Positions 8,126 to 16,734 of a DNA stretch of 64,000 nt are shown here, piece after piece (position 1 is the first letter of the stretch; every line of letters begins with the position of its first letter). Under the pieces are notes generated by a model, which worked only from the letters and a program-made list of their open reading frames with translations, ran no database searches and had not been told where the DNA came from. The stretch spans positions 146,581 through 210,580 of the forward strand of contig NZ_JABBEA010000011.1 of NCBI RefSeq assembly GCF_012912005.1. The letters are read 5' to 3'. Both the position numbers and the translations under genes were made by a program. The stretch is from Paenibacillus sp. SZ31 (GTDB lineage: Bacteria > Bacillota > Bacilli > Paenibacillales > Paenibacillaceae).

Positions 8126-9961
8126 GTGGAACTTCAAGTGACAAACAGCCCTTTTAATCAAGAACAAGTTGAACTGCTTAATCGTCTTATTCCTACGTTG
8201 ACCGATGGACAACGGACTTGGTTGAGTGGATATATTGCAGCAATCCAAGCAAGCGCGACAATAGCGGCTCCGGCTAACCTGGTACAGGCTGCACCAACTA
8301 CAGGTATTGCGCCTGTCAGTGCTGCGCCAGTGTCTAGGGAAGTGACCGTGCTCTTCGGTTCACAAACCGGGAATTCCAGTGGCCTATCGAAGAAGCTGGC
8401 CAAGAAACTTGAAGAGCAAGGTCTTCAGGTAACGTTATCATCTATGGGAGATTTCAAACCGAACGGACTCAAGAAAATTGAAAATCTCCTTATCATCGTC
8501 AGTACCCATGGCGAAGGTGAACCACCGGATAATGCGATTCCGCTGCATGAATTCCTGAACAGCAAACGAGCTCCGAAGCTCGAAGGACTTCGTTACTCGG
8601 TGTTGGCTCTCGGAGATACCTCCTATGAGTTCTTTTGTCAGACAGGTAAGGACTTCGATAAACGATTGCAGGAGTTGGGTGGTACAGCTCTTGTACCGCG
8701 CGTGGACTGTGATGTTGATTTTGATGAAGCAGCTGCGGAGTGGATGAATGAAGTACTGGCGTCATTAAGCAGCACATCAGCTGCTGCGGGCACAGTAACG
8801 ACTGAAGCAGTTATTGCTGCGGTGAGCGGCGGGGAATCCGAATATGATCGCACGAATCCATTCAAGAGTGAAGTGTTGGAAAATCTTAATCTGAATGGCA
8901 GAGGCTCGGACCGTGAAACACGTCATATTGAGTTATCCTTGGAAGGGTCCAACCTGGATTACGAGCCTGGTGACAGCCTTGGGGTATTTCCTGAGAACCA
9001 TCCGCGCCTTGTCGATGAATTGATTGCAGCTATGGGGTGGAATGCCGATGAGCGTGTGACCGTGAACAAAAACGGCGATCAGACATCTGTGCACGAAGCG
9101 TTGCTACGTTATTTCGAGATCACAGCTGTGACGAAACCGGTCGTGGAACAACTTGCGAAACTGAATCCTGGGAGTGGCTTAACAGCATTACTCGCAGATG
9201 ATTCCGAATTCCGTACAGTCATGCACAGCTGTGATCTGCTGGATCTGGTTCAGGATTATAATCTGAAAGGTACTCCTGCCGGAGAATTCGTAGCTGCTCT
9301 TCGCAAAATTCCGGCACGACTATACTCCATAGCGAGTAGTTCGAAGTCTTTCCCGGACGAAGTTCATCTCACCGTTCGTACGGTACGTTATGAAGCACGT
9401 GGCAGAGAGCGTTACGGTGTATGCTCAGTTCATCTGGCTGAGCGAATCGAAGCTGGCGACACTCTGCCTGTATATATACAACATAACCCGAATTTCAAGC
9501 TGCCTGAGAACCCGGACACGCCGATCATCATGGTTGGCCCAGGTACAGGTGTAGCGCCGTTCAGATCTTTCCTTGGTGAACGTGAGGAAACTGGCGCAGA
9601 AGGCAAAACATGGCTGTTCTATGGAGATCAGCATTTCGCCACGGACTTCTTGTACCAGACGGAGTGGCAGCGCTGGCTCAAAGATGGTGTGCTCACGAAG
9701 ATGGATGTAGCCTTCTCCCGTGATACTGAACAAAAAGTGTATGTACAACATCGCATGCTTGAACACAGCAAAGAGTTGTACCAGTGGCTCCAGGAAGGTG
9801 CAAGCGTATATATCTGTGGTGACGAGAAAAAAATGGCACATGATGTGCATGCTGCGCTTACCACGATTCTTGAACAAGAAGGCGGCTTATCGCCTGAGCA
9901 GGCATCGGAATATCTGACACGGTTGCAACAGGATAAACGTTATCAGCGGGACGTCTATTAA
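8126..9961 (+). CDS. cysJ: Sulfite reductase (NADPH) flavoprotein alpha subunit
   Basis: Transfers electrons from NADPH through FAD and FMN to the CysI hemoprotein for reduction of sulfite to sulfide in cysteine biosynthesis. It has 611 residues, normal for CysJ. An N-terminal segment (1-65) precedes a flavodoxin domain with FMN loop GSQTGNSSG (about residues 74-82) and the STHGEGEPPDNA loop. The FAD-binding domain contains RLYSIASS, and the NADP-binding domain contains the GPGTGVAPFRSF motif. The C-terminus YQRDVY is the usual CysJ ending. Start is GTG with GAGGTGG seven bases upstream. cysI follows 55 bases later, so the two form an operon. Confidence 0.96.
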   Translation: MELQVTNSPFNQEQVELLNRLIPTLTDGQRTWLSGYIAAIQASATIAAPANLVQAAPTTGIAPVSAAPVSREVTVLFGSQTGNSSGLSKKLAKKLEEQGLQVTLSSMGDFKPNGLKKIENLLIIVSTHGEGEPPDNAIPLHEFLNSKRAPKLEGLRYSVLALGDTSYEFFCQTGKDFDKRLQELGGTALVPRVDCDVDFDEAAAEWMNEVLASLSSTSAAAGTVTTEAVIAAVSGGESEYDRTNPFKSEVLENLNLNGRGSDRETRHIELSLEGSNLDYEPGDSLGVFPENHPRLVDELIAAMGWNADERVTVNKNGDQTSVHEALLRYFEITAVTKPVVEQLAKLNPGSGLTALLADDSEFRTVMHSCDLLDLVQDYNLKGTPAGEFVAALRKIPARLYSIASSSKSFPDEVHLTVRTVRYEARGRERYGVCSVHLAERIEAGDTLPVYIQHNPNFKLPENPDTPIIMVGPGTGVAPFRSFLGEREETGAEGKTWLFYGDQHFATDFLYQTEWQRWLKDGVLTKMDVAFSRDTEQKVYVQHRMLEHSKELYQWLQEGASVYICGDEKKMAHDVHAALTTILEQEGGLSPEQASEYLTRLQQDKRYQRDVY

Positions 9962-10016
9962 AATTACCGGTCTAGCCGGATTGCATCATCCCGCAGAGAC
10001 GAGAGGAGAAAGCAAC

Positions 10017-11738
10017 ATGGCTTATAATAACTTACTTAACCCACAGCGCACGAATAGCGATGTAGAAGATATAAAGATCAAAAGTGATTACTTGCGCGGA
10101 AGTCTGACCGAAACGTTGGCTGATCGTATCACGGGTGCAATTCCCGAGGACGACAACCGTCTAATGAAACACCACGGCAGCTACATGCAGGATGATCGTG
10201 ACCTGCGTAACGAGCGTCACAAATCAAAACTGGAGCCTGCATACCAATTCATGTTGCGTGTGCGTGCTTCCGGGGGCATTGTAACGCCAGAGCAATGGTT
10301 AATGATGGACAGTGTTGCACATAAATATGCGAACGAGACGATTCGTTTGACCACCCGTCAGTCTTTTCAACTGCATGGCGTACTCAAGTGGGATCTCAAA
10401 AACACCATTCGCGAAGTGAACGATTCATTGCTAAGCACACTGGCTGCATGTGGTGACGTGAACCGTAACGTGATGTGTAACCCGAATCCGAATCAATCCG
10501 ATGTGCATGCCGAAGTGTATGAGTGGGCATGTCAGGTGAGCAATCATCTGGATCCTCGCACGCGGGCGTACCATGAACTGTGGCTGGACGGAGAGAAAGT
10601 GATTGATTCCCAGGATTCCGACGAAGAAGTTGAACCGATTTATGGCAAAGTATATTTGCCACGTAAGTTCAAAATCGGCATTGCTGTACCGCCATCCAAT
10701 GATGTGGACGTCTTTTCACAGGATCTTGGCTTTATTGCTATTGTGGAGAACGGCAAGCTGCAGGGCTTCAACGTTTCCGTTGGCGGTGGCATGGGGATGT
10801 CTCATGGTGACTCCAAAACCTATCCTCAGGTGTCCAAAGTTATTGGGTTCTGTACACCAGAGCAAATGATTGATGTTGCAGAGAAAACAGTCATGATTCA
10901 GCGCGATCATGGTGATCGTGCGGTTCGTAAACATGCTCGTTTCAAATATACGCTGGATGACCGTGGTGTGGAGTGGTTTGTCGAAGAGCTGACCAGCCGT
11001 CTGGGATGGAAGCTGGATGTTGCACGTCCGTATCATTTTGAGACTAACGGAGATCGATATGGTTGGGTAAAAGGCAATAATGGTAGATGGCACTACACGC
11101 TGTTCATTCAGAATGGTCGTGTAAAGGATGTTGACGGCTATCCGCTCATGACGGGTCTGCGTGAAATTGCCAAAGTGCATACGGGTGATTTCCGTCTGAC
11201 GGCGAACCAGAATCTGATTATCGGTAATATCAGCAGCCAGAAGAAGAAAAAGATTGAAGCACTCATTCAACAGTACAACCTGACCGATGGTGCGCATTAC
11301 TCTGCGCTGCGCAGAAGTTCGATGGCTTGTGTTGCACTTCCGACTTGTGGTCTGGCAATGGCTGAGTCCGAACGTTACTTGCCATCCTTGATCGATAAAC
11401 TGGAGCCAGTACTGGACGAAGCAGGGCTGAGAGACAAAGAGATTGTCATTCGGATGACCGGCTGCCCGAACGGATGTGCAAGACCGATGCTGGCGGAGAT
11501 TTCGTTTATCGGTAAAGCGCCGGGGAAATACAACATGTATCTCGGAGGCAGCTTCACCGGACATCGCTTGAACAAGCTGTACAAAGAAAACATTGGCGAA
11601 ACCGAGATTTTGGACACGTTGACTCCAATGGTGAACCAATATGCCAAAGAGCGCAACGAAGGTGAGCATTTCGGAGACTTTGTCATTCGTGCAGGATATG
11701 TTCCTGAAGTGCTGGATGGTCGACAATTTCATGCTTAA
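10017..11738 (+). CDS. cysI: Sulfite reductase (NADPH) hemoprotein beta subunit
   Basis: Siroheme/[4Fe-4S] subunit that carries out the six-electron reduction of sulfite to sulfide. It has 573 residues, as in Bacillus CysI. The cluster/siroheme cysteines are visible as C-x5-C (C438, C444, in CVALPTC) and C-x3-C (C483, C487, in CPNGC), in the expected spacing. I use ATG 10017, preceded by GAGAGGAGAAAG, rather than an in-frame start at 9981, which would add 12 residues without family support. It is followed by a clear terminator, so cysJ-cysI is a two-gene unit. Confidence 0.96.
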   Translation: MAYNNLLNPQRTNSDVEDIKIKSDYLRGSLTETLADRITGAIPEDDNRLMKHHGSYMQDDRDLRNERHKSKLEPAYQFMLRVRASGGIVTPEQWLMMDSVAHKYANETIRLTTRQSFQLHGVLKWDLKNTIREVNDSLLSTLAACGDVNRNVMCNPNPNQSDVHAEVYEWACQVSNHLDPRTRAYHELWLDGEKVIDSQDSDEEVEPIYGKVYLPRKFKIGIAVPPSNDVDVFSQDLGFIAIVENGKLQGFNVSVGGGMGMSHGDSKTYPQVSKVIGFCTPEQMIDVAEKTVMIQRDHGDRAVRKHARFKYTLDDRGVEWFVEELTSRLGWKLDVARPYHFETNGDRYGWVKGNNGRWHYTLFIQNGRVKDVDGYPLMTGLREIAKVHTGDFRLTANQNLIIGNISSQKKKKIEALIQQYNLTDGAHYSALRRSSMACVALPTCGLAMAESERYLPSLIDKLEPVLDEAGLRDKEIVIRMTGCPNGCARPMLAEISFIGKAPGKYNMYLGGSFTGHRLNKLYKENIGETEILDTLTPMVNQYAKERNEGEHFGDFVIRAGYVPEVLDGRQFHA

Positions 11739-11781
11739 ATGACCGGGTAAGATGAACGGAAGTTAAGACTGATTTAGGGCG

Positions 11782-11812
11782 GAAGCATTCCTTGCGGAGT
11801 GCTTCTTGTTTT
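11782..11812 (+). terminator. Terminator after cysI
   Basis: GAAGCATTCC pairs with GGAGTGCTTC (10 bp, loop TTGC), followed by the T-rich tail TTGTTTTCT. Confidence 0.75.
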
Positions 11813-11940
11813 CTATATATGATGGGATTAGAGATAACGGTAGTTGCTACAGAGAGATTGATGAGAGGATAAACTGTGGCTAAACTTTAAACGGAGATGG
11901 ATAATCACCGGAGTTATTCCCATTTTTTCGTGTGTATTAA

Positions 11941-11970
11941 CTTGTTGAAGTACGCTCAACAAGATATAAT
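11941..11970 (+). promoter_or_regulatory. Promoter with embedded inverted repeat upstream of yeeI
   Basis: TTGTTG (11942-11947), a 17-base spacer and TATAAT (11965-11970). The perfect 8-bp inverted repeat CTTGTTGA (11941-11948) / TCAACAAG (11956-11963) overlays the -35 box and spacer, exactly where a repressor would sit. I do not recognise the cognate regulator. Confidence 0.55.
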
Positions 11971-12016
11971 GGCATAGTAGAAAGCAGATTACATGTTGAA
12001 AGTGAGCGGAAACGAT

Positions 12017-12733
12017 ATGGGTCGTAAGTGGAATAATATCAAGGAAAAAAAAGCTTCAAAAGATGCAAACACGAGCCGGGTCTACGCTAAATTCGGCGTT
12101 GAGATCTATGTAGCTGCCAAGAAGGGCGAACCAGACCCGGAAGCGAACCGTGCACTGAAAGTCGTGCTGGAACGTGCCAAAACGTATAATGTACCCAAAG
12201 CCATCATTGACCGTGCGATGGAAAAAGCAAAAGGCAGCGGGGATGAGAACTATGAAGAGCTGCGTTATGAAGGCTTCGGACCGAATGGTGCGATGGTCAT
12301 CGTAGATGCACTCACTAACAATGTGAATCGTACAGCGCCGGAAGTGCGCTCTGCGTTTAACAAAAACGCTGGTAACATGGGTGTCAGTGGTTCTGTTGCT
12401 TACATGTTTGATTCAACAGCGGTTATCGGTGTAGAAGGCAAGAATTCCGAAGAAGTGCTTGAACTTCTGCTCGAAGCAGATGTAGATGTACGTGATATCG
12501 TGGACGAAGACGATGCTGTGATCGTATATGCAGATCCGGATCAATTCCACGCTGTACAAGAAGCATTCAAAGCTGCGGGTGTTACTGAGTTCACAGTAGC
12601 CGAGCTGACGATGCTTGCGCAAAACCATATTGAACTTCCAGAGGACGCACAAGCTCAGTTCGAGAAACTGATCGATGCGCTTGAGGACCTTGAAGATGTT
12701 CAACAAGTTTACCATAACGTAGAGTTCGTGTAA
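12017..12733 (+). CDS. yeeI: YebC/PmpR family protein, YeeI type
   Basis: A 238-residue member of the YebC/TACO1 family. These proteins bind nucleic acid or ribosomes and have been described both as transcriptional regulators and as factors that help translation of difficult proline stretches. The sequence follows the B. subtilis YeeI branch: it begins MGRKWNNIKEKKASKDANTS and ends DLEDVQQVYHNVEF. The start is set at ATG 12017 because the family begins with MGRKW; an in-frame ATG at 11993 would add eight residues. Neither start has a strong ribosome-binding site. Single-gene unit ending in a bidirectional terminator. Confidence 0.93.
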   Translation: MGRKWNNIKEKKASKDANTSRVYAKFGVEIYVAAKKGEPDPEANRALKVVLERAKTYNVPKAIIDRAMEKAKGSGDENYEELRYEGFGPNGAMVIVDALTNNVNRTAPEVRSAFNKNAGNMGVSGSVAYMFDSTAVIGVEGKNSEEVLELLLEADVDVRDIVDEDDAVIVYADPDQFHAVQEAFKAAGVTEFTVAELTMLAQNHIELPEDAQAQFEKLIDALEDLEDVQQVYHNVEFV

Positions 12734-12762
12734 GATAACGAGGCGATACGTGGTTTGATTGC

Positions 12763-12813
12763 AAAAAAAGAGTGTCTGACCAATCTACGCGATTGGACGG
12801 ACACTCTTTTTTT
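12763..12813. terminator. Bidirectional terminator between convergent genes
   Basis: A7-GAGTGTC on the left pairs with GACACTC-T7 on the right, with an inner CCAAT/ATTGG stem. The A and T runs on both sides let it stop transcription from yeeI and from the minus-strand ydcZ operon. Confidence 0.9.
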
Positions 12814-12819
12814 GTTTGT

Positions 12820-13308
12820 TTACGAGTCAGACTGCAACGTTCCAGTGGACTGATCTGATTTTTCCGATTTACTTCCACCGAACTTGAATAACACAATTCC
12901 ACCCACAATGACAAGCACACCGAGCAGTTGATTCCACGAAAAAGGAATTTGCTCCAGACCGAGCCATCCCATGGAATCAAACAATAGAGCAAAGCTCAGT
13001 TGGGACGTCAGCACGATCGAGATGGCATATGTGGGGCCAAGTAGTTTCATCCCTTGCACCAGACAGAAGACTACGCCAACGCCGATGGCTCCGCTGAGCC
13101 AGTACCAAGGTTGCATATGCTGAAAGCTGAATGTATTTTTACCTTCCACTAGCAGAGAGATGAGGAATGAGGCAATGAATCCGGTGAACAACACCATCGT
13201 TGTGGTAGACCATGAACCGGTGCGTTCATTGACTTTGCTATTAAAAATCGTTTGCAGACTGACAAGTGCACCTGCCAGCAACGCAAGTGAAATCCCTGTA
13301 ATTAACAT
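12820..13308 (-). CDS. DMT-superfamily membrane protein, YdcZ (DUF606) type, copy B
   Basis: A 162-residue protein with about five hydrophobic segments and a charged Ser/Lys tail (FGGSKSEKSDQSTGTLQSDS). The DMT_YdcZ half-size fold shows in the N-terminal LALLAGALVSLQTIFN helix and the ISIVLTSQLSFALLFDSMGW segment. YdcZ proteins are half-size relatives of drug/metabolite transporters; substrates are unknown. It is the third gene of a minus-strand operon, 14 bases after the Crp/Fnr gene. It is a paralogue of copy A (14066-14491), and half-size transporters often work as pairs, so the two may form a heterodimer. Confidence 0.85.
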   Translation of the reverse strand: MLITGISLALLAGALVSLQTIFNSKVNERTGSWSTTTMVLFTGFIASFLISLLVEGKNTFSFQHMQPWYWLSGAIGVGVVFCLVQGMKLLGPTYAISIVLTSQLSFALLFDSMGWLGLEQIPFSWNQLLGVLVIVGGIVLFKFGGSKSEKSDQSTGTLQSDS

Positions 13309-13322
13309 GGTTGTCGAACTCC

Positions 13323-14033
13323 TTATTCATAAATATTGTGACCTGCTATTTCACGCAGACCCGCCCGATCCTTGATCATAATCAATCCTTGATGTCGTTC
13401 AATTAATCCGTCTGCACAGAGCTTCTGGATGACTCGGTTCAGATGTCGGTAACTGGTGCCGATCAGATTCGCAATGTCGGTCAGATTGAACGCGTCCAGC
13501 TCTTCATGAACGACGTTGCCCGCTTCTTCTGTCGAGATGGAGAGCAGGTAGCTGACTAGACGAACCTCAACGGGATACATCAGATTGAAATTGGAAAAGT
13601 TCGAGTCAATGTAGAATTTGTGTGAGATGATTTTCAGTAAAAATTTAAGCAAGGGTGCATAATCGCTGGCAAGCTCAGCGAGCCATTGATAATGAATGCG
13701 AAGCATCACCACAGGCGATACGGCCTGAACCGTATTGACAATATCGCTTTCACGGACATACTCTATGTCCCCGACGACTTCGAGCGGTGTCTTGAAGCAA
13801 AGCACTAGCGTTTTATCCTGAGCCGAGGTGGTGAAAATCTTGATTTTACCCTCGACCAGTACGTACAAATATTCGGAAGCTTCTCCTTCACGACAGATCA
13901 GTTCACACTTCTCGAAGTGGCATAACGTCATATGTGGACGTAGGGGCTCGTGAAATACCGTTTCGAGTTGATATCGCTTCAGATAGTGCATTAATTGTTG
14001 CTCGTTATGGATCTCTTCCACGCTGTTGTTCAC
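13323..14033 (-). CDS. Crp/Fnr-family regulator (YeiL-like)
   Basis: A 236-residue protein with an N-terminal cyclic-nucleotide-binding-type beta-roll (about 25-130: ICREGEASEYLYVLVEGKIK) and a C-terminal Crp-type winged helix (about 165-230). The recognition region is LTDIANLIGTSYRHLNRVIQ. The order and the SYRHL-x-x-V signature resemble E. coli YeiL. No cysteine cluster typical of Fnr iron-sulfur sensing is evident. GTG start at 14033. It lies between two ydcZ paralogues, 32 and 14 bases from them. A PrfA-geometry palindrome upstream of the operon is a plausible self-recognised site. Confidence 0.85.
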   Translation of the reverse strand: MNNSVEEIHNEQQLMHYLKRYQLETVFHEPLRPHMTLCHFEKCELICREGEASEYLYVLVEGKIKIFTTSAQDKTLVLCFKTPLEVVGDIEYVRESDIVNTVQAVSPVVMLRIHYQWLAELASDYAPLLKFLLKIISHKFYIDSNFSNFNLMYPVEVRLVSYLLSISTEEAGNVVHEELDAFNLTDIANLIGTSYRHLNRVIQKLCADGLIERHQGLIMIKDRAGLREIAGHNIYE

Positions 14034-14065
14034 CCCCGACTATATGTTCCAATCATTCTCAAAAA

Positions 14066-14491
14066 CTATAGTTTCATAATGATAACACCAGCCACCATTA
14101 AGGCAATGCCCAGAAATTGCGGCAGTTTCATTTTTTGTTTCACCACGCCAAACCATCCGTTACTATCCACCAGAAAAGTCAGGAACAGCTGAGCGATCAG
14201 TAGGGCCGAGATCGTGAACGTAACCCCGATTTGCTGAATGGCCGTTACTTCGCTGAAAATAATGACCGCGCCAAAAGCGCCTCCAGCCAGATACATAGGT
14301 TTTACTTGTTTGAGTCCTTGAAGGTTGGTGTCACGAACGAACAACAGGATGAGCGCCGCTAGTATGAATCCCGTCAGTTGTGTAATCGTAGCGGCTTGCC
14401 ATGTGCCCATGTCGGTGCTAATCCGAGTATTGGCAACCCCTTGTAGTGTGATACAAGCACCACCCAGTAATGCAAAAATAATTCCTCTCAT
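14066..14491 (-). CDS. DMT-superfamily membrane protein, YdcZ (DUF606) type, copy A
   Basis: A 141-residue half-size membrane protein with about five hydrophobic helices. N-terminal FALLGGACITLQGVANTRIS and later ISALLIAQLFLTFLVDSNGW match the same YdcZ pattern as copy B. It is the first gene of the operon, with GGAGAG upstream of the start. Function is unknown; with copy B and the regulator between them it probably forms a small regulated transport unit. Confidence 0.85.
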   Translation of the reverse strand: MRGIIFALLGGACITLQGVANTRISTDMGTWQAATITQLTGFILAALILLFVRDTNLQGLKQVKPMYLAGGAFGAVIIFSEVTAIQQIGVTFTISALLIAQLFLTFLVDSNGWFGVVKQKMKLPQFLGIALMVAGVIIMKL

Positions 14492-14553
14492 ATGTACTCT
14501 CCTTATTCAATCACTTCGACTTCTATTTAATGATAAACTCACCCCGAACGCCA

Positions 14554-14567
14554 AGGACAAATGTCCT
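14554..14567. promoter_or_regulatory. Crp/Fnr-type palindrome upstream of the ydcZ operon
   Basis: AGGACA-AA-TGTCCT is a perfect 14-bp palindrome with the same half-site length and spacing as PrfA boxes (TTAACA-NN-TGTTAA). It lies about 70 bases upstream of the first ydcZ start. On the minus strand a TATCAT -10 (plus 14530-14535) would place its centre near -38, close to a class-II activator position. Confidence 0.5.
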
Positions 14568-14900
14568 GAGCTCTGAAGTCACAGCATTTAGAGTACAATA
14601 AAGAACTCGGAAAATCCAGATGGGGCATGAAGAGATACGCGGCATATATGCTCAGGCGGGTAGAAAGGGGCGGTAAAACAGGGGAAATGGAGGAATAGGG
14701 TGTCTACGATTCGTTACTTTTGAAAATCGGAAAATATTCGCTACATAGAGTGTGTCAGGTTCGTTAGCTATCCAAGAAATGAAACGAGAATCTGCCGACT
14801 TGACCCCGGAGCGTAGAAAGTATGCAAAGCTCCGAGGTACGCGGGGCAATGAGATTAGAACGAATCAGTTAGATCCTCTCCGTACAAACCAATCATAATA
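14568..14900. other. Intergenic stretch, nothing identified
   Basis: About 330 bases between the ydcZ operon promoter region and the 3-prime end of the Nif3-like gene. I see no convincing gene, RNA structure or repeat. A possible 65-codon frame on the minus strand (14652-14849) lacks a good ribosome-binding site and any recognisable sequence. Confidence 0.5.
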
Positions 14901-15698
14901 TTAGATCACAGTGTACAAAGGCTTCTCGCCCACAAAACGAACTGACAATTCAGGAAGACGTTCTGCCAAACTATGTGCCAAAAGCTTCATTCCCGAAGCC
15001 TCGCTCTCGGCATGTCCGATCATGATCAGTGCCTTGGACTTGCCCTGTTGCACGGCATCTCGGATATATTCCGGTGTCTCCCATTCGAATCCTTCTCCAG
15101 CGATGATGAGATCCAATTGGCTATTCTGAATCAGGGGAATCGTCACATGACCATTGCCACGAAAACCTACCAATACCGCTGCGCGTCTACAGACTATTTC
15201 TGCATTGCCTGCAACGCGTACATACTCGATCCCAAGGCAACTTTTCACATGGTGAGCAATAGCTTCAACGGTGCTTCCTTCCAGAAAAGAAAGGATGTCT
15301 GCTTCCGGTAGTCGTTCCTTCACATAAGAGGACCACCCCAATGCCTGAATCAATCCTTCGGTAATGCCATCCGGTTGAAACCGGTGGATGATATCATGAC
15401 AGCGATAGATGGAAATGTCTGCTTCGTCGATCAATTTCCTTTTGTCCACATATACCGAATCATTTGCAAGCCAATCTGTATGACTGTGATGGTTATAAAA
15501 CGGAGATTCATGCGCAATGATCAAGTTAGCACCGTGCTGTATGGCTTGTTCAATAACATAATGTGTGGGCATAAAAGCAATGATAATACCTGTGACCTTT
15601 CGATCAAGTGAGCCCGTAATCAGCTGATCCACCGTGTTTTCCGGCAATTCAATGTTAGCTGTGAGATGAAGTACAATGTCTTGAACAGTAAGGTCCAT
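14901..15698 (-). CDS. Nif3-like dinuclear metal centre protein
   Basis: A 265-residue Nif3/DUF34 protein. The family binds two metal ions and forms hexamers; its biochemical role is still debated. Metal-ligand regions are visible: IIAHESPFYNHH (HE near the N-terminal third), YRCHDIIHR, and the C-terminal IGHAESEASGM with H-x2-E. The start is ATG 15698, which has GGAGG ten bases upstream; longer in-frame starts (to 15785) would add residues unlike the family. It is shorter than Bacillus YqfO because the inserted PII-like domain is absent. Monocistronic on the minus strand. Confidence 0.8.
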   Translation of the reverse strand: MDLTVQDIVLHLTANIELPENTVDQLITGSLDRKVTGIIIAFMPTHYVIEQAIQHGANLIIAHESPFYNHHSHTDWLANDSVYVDKRKLIDEADISIYRCHDIIHRFQPDGITEGLIQALGWSSYVKERLPEADILSFLEGSTVEAIAHHVKSCLGIEYVRVAGNAEIVCRRAAVLVGFRGNGHVTIPLIQNSQLDLIIAGEGFEWETPEYIRDAVQQGKSKALIMIGHAESEASGMKLLAHSLAERLPELSVRFVGEKPLYTVI

Positions 15699-15989
15699 AG
15701 GATGCATTCCTCCAATGACAGGATATAAAGGTAGTGTACCATGTTGACATCTGAAATCTACTGCCTTCCAGATTATAGGGGTCATTTTTACGGTTTGCGG
15801 TTAATACTAGTACATAGAGACATCAGGTCAGTTAAGATAACAACGAAGGAAAGTATTGGGGACGTAGACATGTAGGATTCATATAGTTTTCTCTAACAAG
15901 AATAAGTATACTTACATAGAGTCTTTGTCTTCATTAATGGAGCTGATTGCAGCGCAAGTAGTTCTATTTTCAGGCACAATGAGATTCGA

Positions 15990-16018
15990 TTGAGGATAAG
16001 CATGAATTTGCATATACA
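15990..16018 (+). promoter_or_regulatory. Promoter of the heme oxygenase/phytochrome unit
   Basis: TTGAGG (15990-15995), a 17-base spacer and TATACA (16013-16018), 29 bases before the bphO start. I see nothing else supportable in the rest of the 15699-16046 gap. Confidence 0.5.
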
Positions 16019-16046
16019 GAACAGATTGTGAAAGGGGATAACTACG

Positions 16047-16637
16047 ATGACATCAACAAATATTATGGAACGTCTGAAGAGCGAGACAGCTCATTATCAC
16101 AGACAAGTAGAACAGAACCCTTATGCGAAAGCCATTATGAATCAAACTGTGACTATAGAAGAATATAGAACATATTTAGAGAAATTTTATGGATTCCTGA
16201 AACCGCTGGAAGATCAGGCTGTACAGCAGCCTTTCTGGGGAAGTACGGGATTGGATATCGATATTAGAGGCAAGGCTGGACTGTTGGAAAAAGATTTACG
16301 AAATCTGGGTGCAAGTGAAGAGGAAATCAGCCAACTTCCGCTCTGTGAAGAACTGCCGGATATTTCAACACCTGCCGGTTTGTTCGGATATCTGTATGTA
16401 ATTGAGGGGTCCACGAACGGTGGACAGATTATGACCAAACGTTTGTCGCAGTTCCTGCCCATTGAAGCTGATCGTGGATTGGAATATTTCAATGCCTATG
16501 GTACAGAGACTAGAACAAGATGGAGCGAGTTTATGGGTTTGCTGCAGCAGTCCATCAGTACTCCAGAAGATCATGACAACATGGTACACAGTGCATCAGA
16601 GACATTCCGACTGTTAGATCAATGGATTAATACGTAG
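16047..16637 (+). CDS. bphO: Biliverdin-producing heme oxygenase
   Basis: Cleaves heme to biliverdin IX, iron and carbon monoxide. It has 196 residues, typical of bacterial heme oxygenases. The N-terminal LKSETAHYHRQVE segment carries the probable heme-ligating histidine (H18), and the distal helix has YLYVIEGSTNGGQ, equivalent to the glycine-rich stretch over the heme. AAAGGGGAT precedes the ATG. The bacteriophytochrome gene lies 97 bases downstream in the same direction, so the likely job is to make the biliverdin chromophore for it rather than iron scavenging. No heme-uptake genes are nearby. Confidence 0.92.
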   Translation: MTSTNIMERLKSETAHYHRQVEQNPYAKAIMNQTVTIEEYRTYLEKFYGFLKPLEDQAVQQPFWGSTGLDIDIRGKAGLLEKDLRNLGASEEEISQLPLCEELPDISTPAGLFGYLYVIEGSTNGGQIMTKRLSQFLPIEADRGLEYFNAYGTETRTRWSEFMGLLQQSISTPEDHDNMVHSASETFRLLDQWINT

Positions 16638-16670
16638 GGCGGACTTTTTTTTCATATTTTAAAAGGTATC

Positions 16671-16707
16671 TATATAAGTTGAAGTAATCATTAATTCAAC
16701 TTATATA
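16671..16707. repeat. Minimal palindromic element (copy C)
   Basis: TATATAAGTTGAA (16671-16683) and TTCAACTTATATA (16695-16707) form a perfect 13-bp inverted repeat around an 11-base loop. The arms match the ends of the longer elements at 25950-26181 and 58687-58814, so this looks like a core-deleted copy. It lies between bphO and bphP and could act as an RNA hairpin there. Confidence 0.6.
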
Positions 16708-16734
16708 ACATCATGAGAGGGGATTTTCCTGGCT

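Noticed and set aside
10716..11732. 338-codon minus-strand frame opposite cysI
   Set aside because: cysI motifs are intact on the plus strand; the antisense product has no recognisable domain.
12763..12813. Riboswitch or small RNA between yeeI and the ydcZ operon
   Set aside because: The symmetric A and T tracts around one stem are fully explained by a bidirectional terminator.
14652..14849. 65-codon minus-strand frame in the 14.5-14.9 kb gap
   Set aside because: No ribosome-binding site, no hydrophobic or family signature; length compatible with chance.
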